A stretch of DNA of 64,000 bases from Halanaerobium sp. MA284_MarDTE_T2 (GCF_003337245.1 NZ_QPJE01000004.1:1-64000), one strand, 5' to 3'. Counted from the first letter of the stretch, positions 25,405 to 36,183 are shown. The notes: generated by a model not told the origin, from the letters alone. Translations and numbers: made by a program.

Positions 25405-27324
25405 TTGACATATAATGTTTTTGAAGTTGATGAGGATAAAATGTTTTATTCTGGTGATGATCTGGGATTTACTTTTGATAAAGAAAATATAAATTATAGG
25501 ATCTGGTCTCCACCTGCAGAGAAAGCATATATTGATATTTACTCTGATGACAGAGCTGAAGATAAAGTAGCTGAATATAAGCTGGAGCAGTCGATTAATG
25601 GTACCTGGCAGGTAAAACTTACTGCAGATATAAAAGGTAATTATTATAAAATAAGGTTAAAAAAAGAGTCAATAGAAACAAGTTTTGTCGATCCATGGGT
25701 AAAAGCTGTTGGAACCAACAGTCGGTGTGGACTGATTGTAGATCCTTCTGAAGTATTTCCACCTACCTGGTCGTATGACAAAAAAGTTGAGCTAAATAGT
25801 CCTGTTGATGCGGTTATATATGAGCTGCATGTCAAAGATTTTTCTATTTCTAAAGAAAGTGGTATCAGGCATAAGGGAAAATACACTGCTTTTACAGAGA
25901 GGCACACAACAAACAGAGAAGGTCTGCTCAGCGGACTGGCTCATCTTAAAGAGCTGGGAATTACTCATGTTCATTTATTACCTGTATTTGATTTTGCCAC
26001 AGCAGATGACATGGATATTAACAGTTATAATTGGGGATATGATCCGCTCTTTTATATGGTTCCAGAAGGATCCTATGCTTCCAATCCAGCTAATGAAAGC
26101 AGAATATATGAATTTAAAAAAATGGTTAAAGTGCTGCATTCACATGATATTGGTGTAATTATGGATGTTGTTTATAACCACACATATCAAACAGAAAGTT
26201 CTCCCTTCGAGATACTGTTTCCAGATTATTTTTATCGTTTTGATAGACTTGGAAAATTTGCTAATGCATCTGGAGTTGGAAATGAAATTGCCAGTGAAAG
26301 ACCTATGATGAGAAAATATATAATAGATTCTCTTTTATACTGGAGCAGAGAATATCATATTGATGGCTTTAGATTTGATTTGATGAGTGCAGTTGATAAA
26401 AAAACTATTCTTCAGGCAGCCGAAAGATTAAAAAAAGAAAATGATTCAATTATAATTTATGGTGAACCCTGGACTGCACTGCCACCTCAGCTTGAAAAAC
26501 ATCAGATTTTTAAAAAAGGAAGTCAGAAAGGAACAGATATTGCAGTATTTAATGATAATTTTCGCAATACAATAAAAGGAGATAATGATGGCCAGAAAAA
26601 AGGATTTATTCAGGGGAAAACAGATTTAGAGAAAGAAATATATGAGGGTGTAATTGGTTCTGTCGGATTTCCAGAAAGAAGTCTGTATGGATTTACACAA
26701 AAAGCATCAGAAACTATCAATTATGCTGACTCACATGATAATTTAACTCTTTGGGACAAATTAGCATTTTCCTGTCCGGGTGCAGATGAAAAAACAAGAA
26801 GAAAAATGCACAGGCTGGCTATGGCTGTGTTATTTACTTCTCAAGGAGTTCCCTTTATTCAGGCGGGAACAGAATTTTTGAGGACAAAATTTGGTGATAA
26901 AAACAGTTATAATTCTGGTATATTTGTAAATCAGTTAAAGTGGGAGCGAAAAACAACCTATAATGAGCATTTTAATTATATCAAAGGACTGATAAATCTG
27001 CGCAGCCACCATCCAGCCTTTAGAATGATAAACAAAGAGGAGATAAGGAAGAAAATTAAGCTTATACAATCTCCGGTTAATACTGTTGGATTTTATATTG
27101 ATAACCATGCCAATGGAGATGGTTGGGAAAAAGTAGCTGTTTTTTATAATCCTAATCATAAGTGGACTCAGTTTAATTTACCACAGAAAAGGACATGGGC
27201 TATTGTAGTTGATGATAAGGAAGCAGGTACAGAACCGATAAGGATTTTCTACTCAGATGAAGTACAGGTTCCACCCCTAAGTGCAATGGTTATATATTCA
27301 GCCGCATTGCTGACAGGATGCTGA
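25405..27324 (+). CDS. pulA: Type I pullulanase (GH13)
   Basis: 639 residues, no signal peptide, so cytoplasmic. A CBM48-like domain (about 15-110, INYRIWSPPAEKAYI) precedes the GH13 barrel: YNWGYDPLFYMVPEGSY is the type I pullulanase signature, DVVYNHT region I, DGFRFDLM region II with the nucleophile Asp, IIYGEPW region III with the acid Glu, and NYADSHDN region IV. It debranches alpha-1,6 bonds of glycogen. It starts at TTG with AGGAG 8 bases upstream and converges on glgD with a 1-base gap and no obvious terminator between. Confidence 0.92.
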   Translation: MTYNVFEVDEDKMFYSGDDLGFTFDKENINYRIWSPPAEKAYIDIYSDDRAEDKVAEYKLEQSINGTWQVKLTADIKGNYYKIRLKKESIETSFVDPWVKAVGTNSRCGLIVDPSEVFPPTWSYDKKVELNSPVDAVIYELHVKDFSISKESGIRHKGKYTAFTERHTTNREGLLSGLAHLKELGITHVHLLPVFDFATADDMDINSYNWGYDPLFYMVPEGSYASNPANESRIYEFKKMVKVLHSHDIGVIMDVVYNHTYQTESSPFEILFPDYFYRFDRLGKFANASGVGNEIASERPMMRKYIIDSLLYWSREYHIDGFRFDLMSAVDKKTILQAAERLKKENDSIIIYGEPWTALPPQLEKHQIFKKGSQKGTDIAVFNDNFRNTIKGDNDGQKKGFIQGKTDLEKEIYEGVIGSVGFPERSLYGFTQKASETINYADSHDNLTLWDKLAFSCPGADEKTRRKMHRLAMAVLFTSQGVPFIQAGTEFLRTKFGDKNSYNSGIFVNQLKWERKTTYNEHFNYIKGLINLRSHHPAFRMINKEEIRKKIKLIQSPVNTVGFYIDNHANGDGWEKVAVFYNPNHKWTQFNLPQKRTWAIVVDDKEAGTEPIRIFYSDEVQVPPLSAMVIYSAALLTGC

Positions 27325-27325
27325 A

Positions 27326-28480
27326 TTAAACTATAGAATTTTTTTCTAATATAACTGGATAGTTGGTGTCCCCTTTTAGTTCTTTATCGGCTGTAATAGT
27401 TACTCCTTTATCTAAAATTACATTTTCCAATTTTGCACCAGGGCCAATTTCTGATTTCTGCATTATTATTGAATTTTTTATAAAAGAATCTGGATGAATT
27501 TTAACTCCTCTAAATAGAATGCTGTTTCTGACCTCACCTTCAATAATGCAGCCATTTGCGGCCAAAATATTTCTGGCTATTGAACTTTCCTTATATTCAC
27601 TTGGCGCTTCATCTTTAGGTTTAGTAAAAATAGAGCCATTTTTTAGAAATAATTCCTGCCAGACATCAGGTTTTAAAAGTTCTAAATTACTTTTATAATA
27701 ACCATTTATTGAATTAATAACTGATGCATAAGAGTGAAAAGGATATCCATATACCTTTAAATTTTTAATATTACCTATAATGGCATTTTTGACGAAATCC
27801 CATTCTCCTTTTGATATACAGTTATCAATTATTTCGAGCAGAAGATCTTTTTTTATTATATATCTCTGCAGTGAAATTTTTTTGTAAAAATTTTTATCCG
27901 GGTTTACTTTCATATCTATAATCCTGTCATTATCATCTGTATTTATCACAGTGTAGGAAGTATCCCGGCGAAAAACATCCATTTCTTTATAAATAATTGT
28001 TATATCATTTTCATTTTCTATATGGTATTGAAAAGCATCACGATAGTCTATATTACAGACAATATTGGGGCTTGTTATTATAACATATTCCTGTGTACTC
28101 CGCTTTATATAGTCTATATTGCTGGAAAAATTCTGCAGATCTCCTTTGTAAGCTCTATTGTTTTGATAAATATGTGCGGGGGGAAGAATAAAGAGACCAT
28201 TTCTTTTCCTGTCTAAATCCCATGCTTTTCCAAAACCTATGTGATCCATTAGTGACCGATATTTACTTTCCAGCAGAATTCCCACATTTGTTATGCCAGA
28301 GTTAACCATATTAGAAAGAGGAAAATCTATCAGTCTGTAGCGGGATCCGTATGGAACTGAAGCAAGAGACCTGTGATTTGTTAGTTTTTCCAGAAAAGTT
28401 TCATTGAGTGCATTATTAATTATACCCATTACATTGCTCATATAAGGTCCACTTTTGCTGTAAACTGGTGTCATCATCAT
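27326..28480 (-). CDS. glgD: GlgD-type ADP-glucose pyrophosphorylase subunit
   Basis: 384 residues. It has the family fold ([22 protein letters not shown]) but lacks the intact GGxGxRL nucleotide loop at the N terminus seen in GlgC, as is typical of the regulatory GlgD subunit in Firmicutes. The C-terminal half has left-handed beta-helix repeats ([38 protein letters not shown]). Its ATG overlaps the glgC stop by 4 bases. Forms a heteromeric ADP-glucose pyrophosphorylase with GlgC. Confidence 0.9.
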   Translation of the reverse strand: MMMTPVYSKSGPYMSNVMGIINNALNETFLEKLTNHRSLASVPYGSRYRLIDFPLSNMVNSGITNVGILLESKYRSLMDHIGFGKAWDLDRKRNGLFILPPAHIYQNNRAYKGDLQNFSSNIDYIKRSTQEYVIITSPNIVCNIDYRDAFQYHIENENDITIIYKEMDVFRRDTSYTVINTDDNDRIIDMKVNPDKNFYKKISLQRYIIKKDLLLEIIDNCISKGEWDFVKNAIIGNIKNLKVYGYPFHSYASVINSINGYYKSNLELLKPDVWQELFLKNGSIFTKPKDEAPSEYKESSIARNILAANGCIIEGEVRNSILFRGVKIHPDSFIKNSIIMQKSEIGPGAKLENVILDKGVTITADKELKGDTNYPVILEKNSIV

Positions 28481-29658
28481 TTTCCCACCACCGTTCCGGA
28501 TTTTATACTGGAATTTTTCTTTACAGTTTCCTCATCTCCAACTACAGTTATCTTTAATTCTTCTGTTTGATTATCAGCACCTATTTTGGAATTTGCTTCT
28601 ACTGTAACATTTCTGCCAATAATGGAGTTTTTGATATGACTGCCTTTCCCAATCCGGCTGTTAGGAAGAATTACAGAGTTTTCTATAATTACATCTCTTT
28701 CAACCAGAACTCCGAAAAACAGAACTGAATTTTTTATTTTTCCTAAAACCTGTGTGCCTTTATTTATTAATGAGTGGTCTACCTCTGCAGTTTCTGCTAT
28801 ATATTGTGGAGGTTTGTTTGGGTTAACCGAATATATAATCCAGTTTCTGTCGTGCAGATTAAGTTCAGGTGAGTCACCAAGAAGATCCATATGAGCTCTC
28901 CAGTAACTTTTAATTGTACCAACATCCTTCCAATAATCTGTAAATTTATATGCATAAATCTGTAGATCATTATTAATCATAGCAGGAATAATGTCTTTTC
29001 CAAAATCTCCATCAGAATCGTCATTTTCTGCATCTTTTAAAAGATATTTTTTTAGTGTTTCCCATTTAAAAATATAGATTCCCATTGAAGCCAGATTGTT
29101 TTTGGGATTTTCTGGTTTTTCCTGGAATTCAAATATTCGCTGTGAATTATCTGTATTCATTATCCCAAATCGATTGGCATCTTCTAAAGGAACTTCCAGA
29201 ACCCCTATAGTAGCTTCTGCATTTTTTTCTTTATGATAATCCAGCATCAGAGAATAATCCATTTTGTATATATGATCACCGGAAAGTATAAGAACATATT
29301 CGGGATCATTTATATCTATAAACTCAATATTTTGATAGATTGCATCAGCTGTTCCTCTATACCAGGAGCCACCAGTTTCTTTTACATATGGGGGAAGAAC
29401 AGTAACTCCACCTCTGTTTAGATCAAGATCCCAGGACCTTCCATTACCTATATAAGAATTGAGCACTAAAGGTTTGTACTGTGTGAGTACTCCAACTGTA
29501 TCAATACCAGAGTTTGAACAGTTACTTAAAGGGAAATCGATTAATCTGTATTCTCCGCCAAATGGAACAGCGGGTTTGGCTATATTTTTTGTCAGTACTC
29601 CTAACCTGCTTCCTTTTCCTCCTGCCAGAATCATTGCTAGAAGTTCCGGGTTTGCCAT
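28477..29658 (-). CDS. glgC: Glucose-1-phosphate adenylyltransferase
   Basis: 393 residues. [21 protein letters not shown] is the nucleotide-binding loop with catalytic Arg; [25 protein letters not shown] and EFQEKP follow, and the C terminus carries beta-helix repeats ([19 protein letters not shown]). It makes ADP-glucose, the committed step of glycogen synthesis. First gene of the glgC-glgD pair and 60 bases downstream of glgB, with AAAGGAGGT before the ATG. Confidence 0.93.
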   Translation of the reverse strand: MANPELLAMILAGGKGSRLGVLTKNIAKPAVPFGGEYRLIDFPLSNCSNSGIDTVGVLTQYKPLVLNSYIGNGRSWDLDLNRGGVTVLPPYVKETGGSWYRGTADAIYQNIEFIDINDPEYVLILSGDHIYKMDYSLMLDYHKEKNAEATIGVLEVPLEDANRFGIMNTDNSQRIFEFQEKPENPKNNLASMGIYIFKWETLKKYLLKDAENDDSDGDFGKDIIPAMINNDLQIYAYKFTDYWKDVGTIKSYWRAHMDLLGDSPELNLHDRNWIIYSVNPNKPPQYIAETAEVDHSLINKGTQVLGKIKNSVLFFGVLVERDVIIENSVILPNSRIGKGSHIKNSIIGRNVTVEANSKIGADNQTEELKITVVGDEETVKKNSSIKSGTVVGK

Positions 29659-29718
29659 AGCTTTACCTCCTTTTATAGCTCTTAACTATTATTTAACTTT
29701 AACTATCGCTGCTTACTT

Positions 29719-31614
29719 CTATTTTGGCTTATATTTAAAATATAAGCCAGCAAGTGGAGGCAGATTAATGTCCAGAGAATAATCAAATCCGTGGGAATTC
29801 TTTTTTTTGGCTTTGACTCTGGCAGAAGTTTCATAATCTGAACCTCCAAAAGCTTTTTGATCACTATTTAATATAAGTTCATATTCACCTGGCCTGGGAA
29901 CTCCAATACGATAATTATCTCTGGGAACAGGTGTAAAATTACATATCACAATTATCTGCTGTTTTTCATTTTCTGACTTGCGTATATAACTTATAACACT
30001 TTGTTTATAATCATCTGCTTCAATCCACTGGAATCCATCCTGTTCATGATCCAATTCCCATAGGGATTTTTCTTTTTTATATAGATTGTTTAACTCCTGT
30101 ACAAAACTTTTAATTTCTCTGTGTTTATCATAATCCAGTAGAAACCAATCCAGTTCATTTTTGAAGTTCCATTCAACAAATTGACCAAACTCGCCCCCCA
30201 TAAATAAAAGATTTTTTCCGGGGTGGGAGTACATATAGGTGTATAACAGCCTTAAATTAGCAAATTTCTGCCAGTAGTCTCCAGGCATTTTATCAAGAAG
30301 GGATTTTTTCCCATGAACAACCTCATCATGAGAAAGAGGGAGAATATAATTTTCGCTATTTGTGTACATAATAGAAAAGGTCAAATTGTTGTGGCTCCAT
30401 TTGCGGTATAGAGGAGGTTTTTCCATATAATCCAGTGTGTCATTCATCCAGCCCATATTCCATTTATAATTAAAACCAAGTCCACCATCGTGAACAGGAG
30501 CTGTTACCAGAGGCCAGGCACTTGACTCTTCAGCAATCATTAAAATACCGGGATAGCGGTTAAACATCTCTCTGTTTAATTCTTTAATAAATTCTATTGC
30601 ATTTAAGTTTTCAAATCCACCATATTTGTTTGCTGCCCACTGGCCATCTTCCTTTTCATAGTTGAGATACAGCATATTACTTACAGCATCAACCCGCAGA
30701 CCATCAATATGATAGGTGTTAAACCAGAAATCGGCGCTTGAAATTAGAAAACTCCAGACTTCATTTTGAGCAAAGTCAAAATTTAGTGTGTCCCACTGTA
30801 TATTTTCAGCTCTTCTGGGATCACTGCTTTCAAATAGGTGTGTGCCATCAAAGAGGCGCAGACCGTGATCATCTTTACAAAAATGGCTGGGTACCCAGTC
30901 CATTATAACGGCCAGATTGTTTTTGTGGCATTTGTTTACAAAATACATAAAGTCTTCTGGCTTTCCATAACGGGATGTCAGTGCAAAGTAACCTGTAGTT
31001 TGATACCCCCATGAGCCAGGATAGGGATATTCTGTTAAAGGCATTAATTCAATATGAGTAAATCCCATATTTTTTACGTAAGAAATAAGTTCATCAGCTA
31101 TTTCTCGGTAGTTCATAAGTTCACCATCTTTTTTCTTCCATGATCCCAGATGAACTTCATAAATAGAAATAGGCTGTTTTAACGGGTTTTTTTCTTTTCG
31201 CTGCTGAAGCCATTTATTATCATTCCAGCCGAAATTATCTAATTTATAAATTTGTGAAGCTGTACCGGGACTTTTTTCCTGTCTTAGAGCATAGGGATCT
31301 GCTTTAATTCTTTTTAGACCTCTGTAACCTCTAATCCAGTATTTATATAACATCCCAATTTTAGCTTCTTCTACAAAACCTGTCCATATTCCGGAATCTG
31401 TCAATTTATTGAGGGGATTTTTTCTTTTATCCCAGCTGTTAAAATCACCGATTACATTAACTTTTTCTGCAGATGGAGCCCAGACAGAAAAACGAACCCC
31501 ATGTTTTCCATTTTCTTTAACAGGATGTGCACCTAAAAATCTATATGATTCATAATGTCTTCCCTGATGAAAAAGATAGCGATCATAATCACCTGGATAT
31601 TTTTCTGAATTCAT
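29719..31614 (-). CDS. glgB: 1,4-alpha-glucan branching enzyme
   Basis: 631 residues, GH13. An N-terminal CBM48 domain (VRFSVWAPSAEKVNVIGDFN) is followed by the barrel with DWVPSHF, DGLRVDAVSNMLYL (nucleophile Asp), MIAEESSAWP (acid Glu) and PLSHDEVVHGKKSLL. It creates alpha-1,6 branches in glycogen. It heads the glgB-glgC-glgD minus-strand operon, with AAGGAGGAG before the ATG, and is transcribed divergently from glgA. Confidence 0.93.
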   Translation of the reverse strand: MNSEKYPGDYDRYLFHQGRHYESYRFLGAHPVKENGKHGVRFSVWAPSAEKVNVIGDFNSWDKRKNPLNKLTDSGIWTGFVEEAKIGMLYKYWIRGYRGLKRIKADPYALRQEKSPGTASQIYKLDNFGWNDNKWLQQRKEKNPLKQPISIYEVHLGSWKKKDGELMNYREIADELISYVKNMGFTHIELMPLTEYPYPGSWGYQTTGYFALTSRYGKPEDFMYFVNKCHKNNLAVIMDWVPSHFCKDDHGLRLFDGTHLFESSDPRRAENIQWDTLNFDFAQNEVWSFLISSADFWFNTYHIDGLRVDAVSNMLYLNYEKEDGQWAANKYGGFENLNAIEFIKELNREMFNRYPGILMIAEESSAWPLVTAPVHDGGLGFNYKWNMGWMNDTLDYMEKPPLYRKWSHNNLTFSIMYTNSENYILPLSHDEVVHGKKSLLDKMPGDYWQKFANLRLLYTYMYSHPGKNLLFMGGEFGQFVEWNFKNELDWFLLDYDKHREIKSFVQELNNLYKKEKSLWELDHEQDGFQWIEADDYKQSVISYIRKSENEKQQIIVICNFTPVPRDNYRIGVPRPGEYELILNSDQKAFGGSDYETSARVKAKKKNSHGFDYSLDINLPPLAGLYFKYKPK

Positions 31615-31809
31615 ATATCTCCTCCTTTCAATAATTTCTATAACAATTCAAAAATTTTTAAACATTATATAATACTAATACCTTATTATACTATTTCTCT
31701 ATTTTGAGAATTTTTCCTTTATTTTATCTAAATAAGCCGAGAAGAATACATACAAATATTTTTGTAAAATAGATAGATTTGATGTGTATTTTTATTTTTT
31801 ATTATTTTG

Positions 31810-31838
31810 TTGACATTATTTATAAGGTTTAATAAACT
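31810..31838 (+). promoter_or_regulatory. Promoter of glgA in the glgB-glgA divergent gap
   Basis: TTGACA (31810-31815), a 17-base spacer and TAAACT (31833-31838) lie about 95 bases before the glgA start. The 317-base gap 31615-31931 is otherwise AT-rich and holds no gene; the glgB promoter on the other strand must be within it but is not obvious. Confidence 0.6.
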
Positions 31839-31931
31839 AATAGTATAAGGAAACAGAAAAAAATAATTTTTGGATAGATTTATTTAAATAGATCAATAGT
31901 TTTGTTTTACCTTTACACTGGAGGTGTAAAA

Positions 31932-33956
31932 ATGGGTAAAAAATTAAAGATTTTATTTGCAGCCTCTGAAGCCGATCCATTTGTTAAAACTGGTGGTTTA
32001 GCAGATGTTGCCGGTTCTCTTCCCCAGGCTATTAAAAAGCAGGGACATGACATGCGATTGGTAATACCAGAATACAGACAGATACCAGCTGAATATAAAG
32101 AAAAAATGGAACCAGTCTGTCATTTTCGCACTAAACTTGCCTGGAGAGATACATATGTGGGAATAAATAAATTAGAATATGATGGAATTACCGTTTATTT
32201 TGTTGATAATAAATATTATTTTGATCGTGATTCACTATACGAAAATGAAGACAATTTTGAACAATTTGCATTTTTTTCTCAGGCTGTTCTGGATATGCTG
32301 CCTGTAATTGATTTCAAGCCCGATATAATACATGCCAATGACTGGCAGACAGGCCCACTGCCGCTTCTTTTTGCAGATAGATACAGGCAGCAGGATTTTT
32401 ACAGTGATATAAAGACGGTATTTACTATTCATAATTTGCGCTATCAGGGCGAGTTTGGTAGAGAACTTACTTCAGATCTTCTTTCTCTACCGCCACATCA
32501 CTGGTATAGTGGTAATATCCGCCATAATGGTTTGTTAAATTATATGAAATCGGGTATAATGTATGCTGATCATATAACAACTGTAAGTAAAACTTATGCT
32601 GAAGAAATTAGAACAGAATATTTTGGTGAAGGACTGGATTATGCTTTAAGGCTGAGGGCAGATGATTTGAGTGGAATTATTAATGGAATAAGCTATGAAA
32701 AATTTAATCCTGAAGCAGATTCTGAAATATATGTTAATTACAGCAGTAGTGATATTTCTGGAAAAGATGAGAATAAAAACCGGCTTCAGCAAGAAATGGG
32801 GCTGGAAGTGAATGCAGATATACCAATTATTTCCATAATTTCTAGACTTGTAGATCAGAAGGGACTTGATCTTGTTAAAGGTGTATTTCAGGAGCTAATG
32901 GATTTAAATATTCAGATGATTATTCTTGGAACCGGAGATAAAAAATACGAAGACTTTTTTCATTCACAGTCTGAAAGATATGCCGGAAAACTTGCAGTGA
33001 ATATATTTTATGATTCTGAACTTGCAAAAAAAATATATGCAGGTAGTGATATATTCTTGATGCCATCAAAATATGAGCCATGTGGTTTAAGTCAGCTGAT
33101 AAGTTTTCGTTATGGTACTATTCCCATTGTTAGAGAAACCGGTGGTTTAAATGATACAGTTGATTCTTACAGTGAAGAAACCGGTGAAGGCACAGGTTTT
33201 AGCTTTAACAATTACAATGCTCATGATATGTTATATACTGTACAGAGGGCTGTGTCATTCTATCATAGAACGGATATCTGGCACAAATTAATAAGGAGGG
33301 TTATGGATATGAATTACAGTTGGGAACATTCTGCTGAAGAGTATGATGACCTCTATGCTGAGCTGTCCAGTGGGAATGACAGTGAGGAGGAAGAATCCGG
33401 TTCTGTGAAAGCTTCTGAGAAAAGTGAAGAAGGTGCTGGAGAATCAGGCATGAAAGAACCTGTTGAAGAAGACTGGTCTGATGAAGAAGAAGCTGCACCT
33501 GTTAGAGCTTCCAGGAAAAGTCATGAGAAAAGGGCTGAAACCAGAGAGAATAATAAGAAAAAAGAGATTGAATTTAACAGTGGTGCAGAGGAAGAGTCCG
33601 GAATGCGTGAATCTTTTGAACACAAAAAAGAATTGGAAGATGATGAAGCAGCTTTTGTTAAAGCACATGAAGAAAAAGAAGAAGATTTTGATGAAAAAGA
33701 TGAAGCGGCATTTGTTAAATCAGCAAAAAAAAGTAAGCATAGTAAAAAAGGGAAGAAAAAAGATAAAAAAAAAATAAATATAAATAAAGCCAAAAAAGAA
33801 GAACTAAGACTTCTGCCAGGGATAGGGCCAACATTTGCAGATAGAATAATTGCACATAGAAAAAAAGAAGTATTTACAACAAAGGAAGAAATAATGAATG
33901 TTAAAGGTATTGGTCAGAAAACTTATACCCGGATTTCGGATCTGTTAGATTTGTAG
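31932..33956 (+). CDS. glgA: Glycogen synthase fused to a helix-hairpin-helix tail
   Basis: 674 residues. The first 475 or so form a complete GT5 glycogen synthase: KTGGLADVAGSLPQAI binds ADP-glucose, HANDWQTG and FTIHNLRYQGEFG are in the N domain, and MPSKYEPCGLSQLISFRYGT is the C-domain active site. A charged linker (about 480-605) holds four imperfect repeats around EEAAPVRAS and DEAAFVKA. The last 60 residues (ININKAKKEELRLLPGIGPT, then MNVKGIGQKTYTRI) are a ComEA-type double helix-hairpin-helix DNA-binding domain. GGAGG lies 7 bases before the ATG. Base composition is continuous, and there is no frameshift. Confidence 0.92.
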   Translation: MGKKLKILFAASEADPFVKTGGLADVAGSLPQAIKKQGHDMRLVIPEYRQIPAEYKEKMEPVCHFRTKLAWRDTYVGINKLEYDGITVYFVDNKYYFDRDSLYENEDNFEQFAFFSQAVLDMLPVIDFKPDIIHANDWQTGPLPLLFADRYRQQDFYSDIKTVFTIHNLRYQGEFGRELTSDLLSLPPHHWYSGNIRHNGLLNYMKSGIMYADHITTVSKTYAEEIRTEYFGEGLDYALRLRADDLSGIINGISYEKFNPEADSEIYVNYSSSDISGKDENKNRLQQEMGLEVNADIPIISIISRLVDQKGLDLVKGVFQELMDLNIQMIILGTGDKKYEDFFHSQSERYAGKLAVNIFYDSELAKKIYAGSDIFLMPSKYEPCGLSQLISFRYGTIPIVRETGGLNDTVDSYSEETGEGTGFSFNNYNAHDMLYTVQRAVSFYHRTDIWHKLIRRVMDMNYSWEHSAEEYDDLYAELSSGNDSEEEESGSVKASEKSEEGAGESGMKEPVEEDWSDEEEAAPVRASRKSHEKRAETRENNKKKEIEFNSGAEEESGMRESFEHKKELEDDEAAFVKAHEEKEEDFDEKDEAAFVKSAKKSKHSKKGKKKDKKKININKAKKEELRLLPGIGPTFADRIIAHRKKEVFTTKEEIMNVKGIGQKTYTRISDLLDL

Positions 33957-33970
33957 CTGTTAATCTATCT

Positions 33971-33998
33971 AAACTGCCCCTTAGGGCAGTTTTCTTTA
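33971..33998 (+). terminator. Terminator after glgA
   Basis: AAACTGCCC (33971-33979) pairs with GGGCAGTTT (33984-33992) around a CTTA loop, followed by TCTTT. Confidence 0.9.
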
Positions 33999-34174
33999 AT
34001 GACCAGGAAATTATACCAGATGGTTTATTATGGATAAAATTTATGGATTTATAATTTCCGACATCAACAAAATTTAACCTTACTGTAATAAAGAAGTCCA
34101 AAGGATATTTTGTTCTAAAAGTCCTAAGTTAAAATATCAAGTTGTTTGTTGAGATATTAAGGAGGAGATTATTA

Positions 34175-35398
34175 ATGAAAATAGCTTTAGTATCACTAAT
34201 TTCTCCAGTTCATAATGAAGAAAAAATAAATTCTTCTTTAGAAGAAATTAGTGAAAAAATTAAAAATTCTTTTGTGGTTGAAGAGGTAAGTTCTGACAGT
34301 ATTGATGAAAATACTTTTGAAAATTATGATTTTGTTTTAGTATTTGTCAAATCAGGTGGAACTGAAAATATATTTTTGGATTTTTATCAATTTCTTCCCA
34401 GACCTATATATCTGCTGAGTACAGAACTTCATAACTCACTTCCTGCTGCAATGGAGATTCTCAGTTTTATAAAAAAGCAGGGAGAAAATGGGAAAATACT
34501 GCATGGTGAACCGGAAAATATAATAGATGAGATTAAAAAACTTGCAGAATATAAAAAAATAAGAGACCAAATAGCGGCATCAAAAATGGGTGTTATTGGT
34601 TGTCCATCTGATTGGCTAATAGCAAGTGAAATTAATTATGAGCATGCTTCTCATCATTGGGGAACAGATTTTATTGATATTGATTTACATGAAGTAGAAC
34701 TGCTTTATAATGATGTGGATGATTTGGAAGCTAAAAAAACGGCAAATAAATTCATAAATAAATCTGAAAAAATGGTAGAAAACAGCAGAAATGATGTTTT
34801 TTCTGCAGCTAAACTATATCTTGTTTTAAAAAAAATAGTTGATAAATATCAGCTTGATGCACTGACTTTAAGATGCTTTGATCTGGTCGAAAAACTAAAT
34901 ACTACCGGATGTCTGGCCCTTTCAGAGCTAAATAATGAGGATATTACAGCTGGATGTGAAGGTGATATACCGGCACTGTTTACCATGTATTTTTCCAAAA
35001 TAATAACCGGGAATATACCTTTTATGGCCAATCCAGTAAAAGTTGATAAAAATAATGATGAGGTCATTTTTGCTCACTGTACAGCAGCAACAGATATGAC
35101 TGAAAAATATATTTTAAGATCCCATTTTGAGACTGGAATGGGAGTCGGTATTCAGGGTATAATAAAAGAAGGCCCTGCAACGGTTCTTAAAATAGGTGGA
35201 GAAGGACTTGAACAGTATTTTATAGCAGAAGGAAAAATTACTGAAAATCTCAACAGCCCAGATGCCTGCAGAACACAGATTAAATTACATCTTCCCGGCA
35301 GTGCTGATTATCTACTTGCTGATCCGATTGGAAACCACCATATAATTATTCTAGGTCATCATGCAGATAAGATAGAGGAATTTTTAGGACTTGAATAA
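34175..35398 (+). CDS. Fucose/arabinose-isomerase-like protein
   Basis: 407 residues, cytoplasmic. The middle to C-terminal part has TAGCEGDIPALFTMYFSKI, FMANPV and FAHCTAATDM, which match the metal-binding Glu, Asp and His region of the L-fucose isomerase family. It is shorter than true L-fucose isomerase (near 590 residues), so it belongs to the loosely annotated fucose-isomerase-like group and its substrate is unknown. AAGGAGGAG precedes the ATG. It stands 35 bases upstream of the sufC-like gene; co-transcription is possible. Confidence 0.7.
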   Translation: MKIALVSLISPVHNEEKINSSLEEISEKIKNSFVVEEVSSDSIDENTFENYDFVLVFVKSGGTENIFLDFYQFLPRPIYLLSTELHNSLPAAMEILSFIKKQGENGKILHGEPENIIDEIKKLAEYKKIRDQIAASKMGVIGCPSDWLIASEINYEHASHHWGTDFIDIDLHEVELLYNDVDDLEAKKTANKFINKSEKMVENSRNDVFSAAKLYLVLKKIVDKYQLDALTLRCFDLVEKLNTTGCLALSELNNEDITAGCEGDIPALFTMYFSKIITGNIPFMANPVKVDKNNDEVIFAHCTAATDMTEKYILRSHFETGMGVGIQGIIKEGPATVLKIGGEGLEQYFIAEGKITENLNSPDACRTQIKLHLPGSADYLLADPIGNHHIIILGHHADKIEEFLGLE

Positions 35399-35433
35399 AC
35401 TAACATTATAATTTAGAAAGTGAGAGGAACAGT

Positions 35434-36183
35434 ATGTCAAAATTGTTGGAAGTTAAAGATATTCACCTAACTATAGATGAAGCAGAAATTTTAAAAGGAA
35501 TGGAGTTTTCTATTGAACAGGGTGAGGTTTTTGCTCTGATTGGACCAAATGGATGTGGGAAATCTACACTGGCTTACACCTTAATGGGGATTAATAATTA
35601 TCAACCTCAAAAAGGAGAGATAGTTTTTAAAGGTAAAAATTTAAATAAAATGAAAATTAATGAAAGAGCAAAACTGGGGCTGACTCTTGCCTGGCAGGAG
35701 CCGGCCAGATATCATGGGGTAACTGTGCGAGAATTTTTATCCCTTGGTCTAAAAAGCAGAGGTGAAGATGTATCTGAAAAAAAGATTAGAGATGCTTTAA
35801 ATCAGGTAGCAATTAGGCCCGGTCAGTATCTGGATCGATTTATTGATAAAACCCTAAGTGGTGGTGAAAGAAAAAGGATAGAACTTGCCTCTCTAATTTT
35901 AATGGAGCCGGATCTTGTTATACTGGATGAACCTGATTCTGGAGTGGATGTGGTAGCTTTAAACAATATTGGTGAAGTTATCAATCATTTTCGCGAAAAT
36001 GGAACTGGAATACTGCTTATCACACATTCTGAAGAAATGCTTCACTATGCAGATAGAGCTGCTTTAGTTTGTGAAGGAGAAATTATCCGTCAGGGGAAAC
36101 CTGATGCAATAAGTGATTACTTTAAGTCATACTGTCTGCCCTGCCACAAAGAAGTAGAGTGTGATACGGAGGTGGCCAGCTAA
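35434..36183 (+). CDS. SufC-like ATPase of a minimal SUF Fe-S system
   Basis: 249 residues. Walker A GPNGCGKSTL, the Q-loop region TLAWQEPARYHG, signature LSGGERKRIELASL and Walker B LVILDEPDSGVDV are as in SufC. The last 20 residues carry an extra CLPCHKEVEC Cys cluster not usual in SufC. The next gene begins at the stop codon of this one, and no sufS, sufU or sufD is near. The pair fits the two-gene SMS (SmsC-SmsB) type known from archaea and anaerobic bacteria. Confidence 0.88.
   Translation: MSKLLEVKDIHLTIDEAEILKGMEFSIEQGEVFALIGPNGCGKSTLAYTLMGINNYQPQKGEIVFKGKNLNKMKINERAKLGLTLAWQEPARYHGVTVREFLSLGLKSRGEDVSEKKIRDALNQVAIRPGQYLDRFIDKTLSGGERKRIELASLILMEPDLVILDEPDSGVDVVALNNIGEVINHFRENGTGILLITHSEEMLHYADRAALVCEGEIIRQGKPDAISDYFKSYCLPCHKEVECDTEVAS

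Noticed and set aside
33301-33793. Overlapping ORFs in other frames over the glgA linker
   Set aside because: They are products of the Lys/Glu-rich codon bias in the linker; the glgA frame continues to a recognisable HhH domain.
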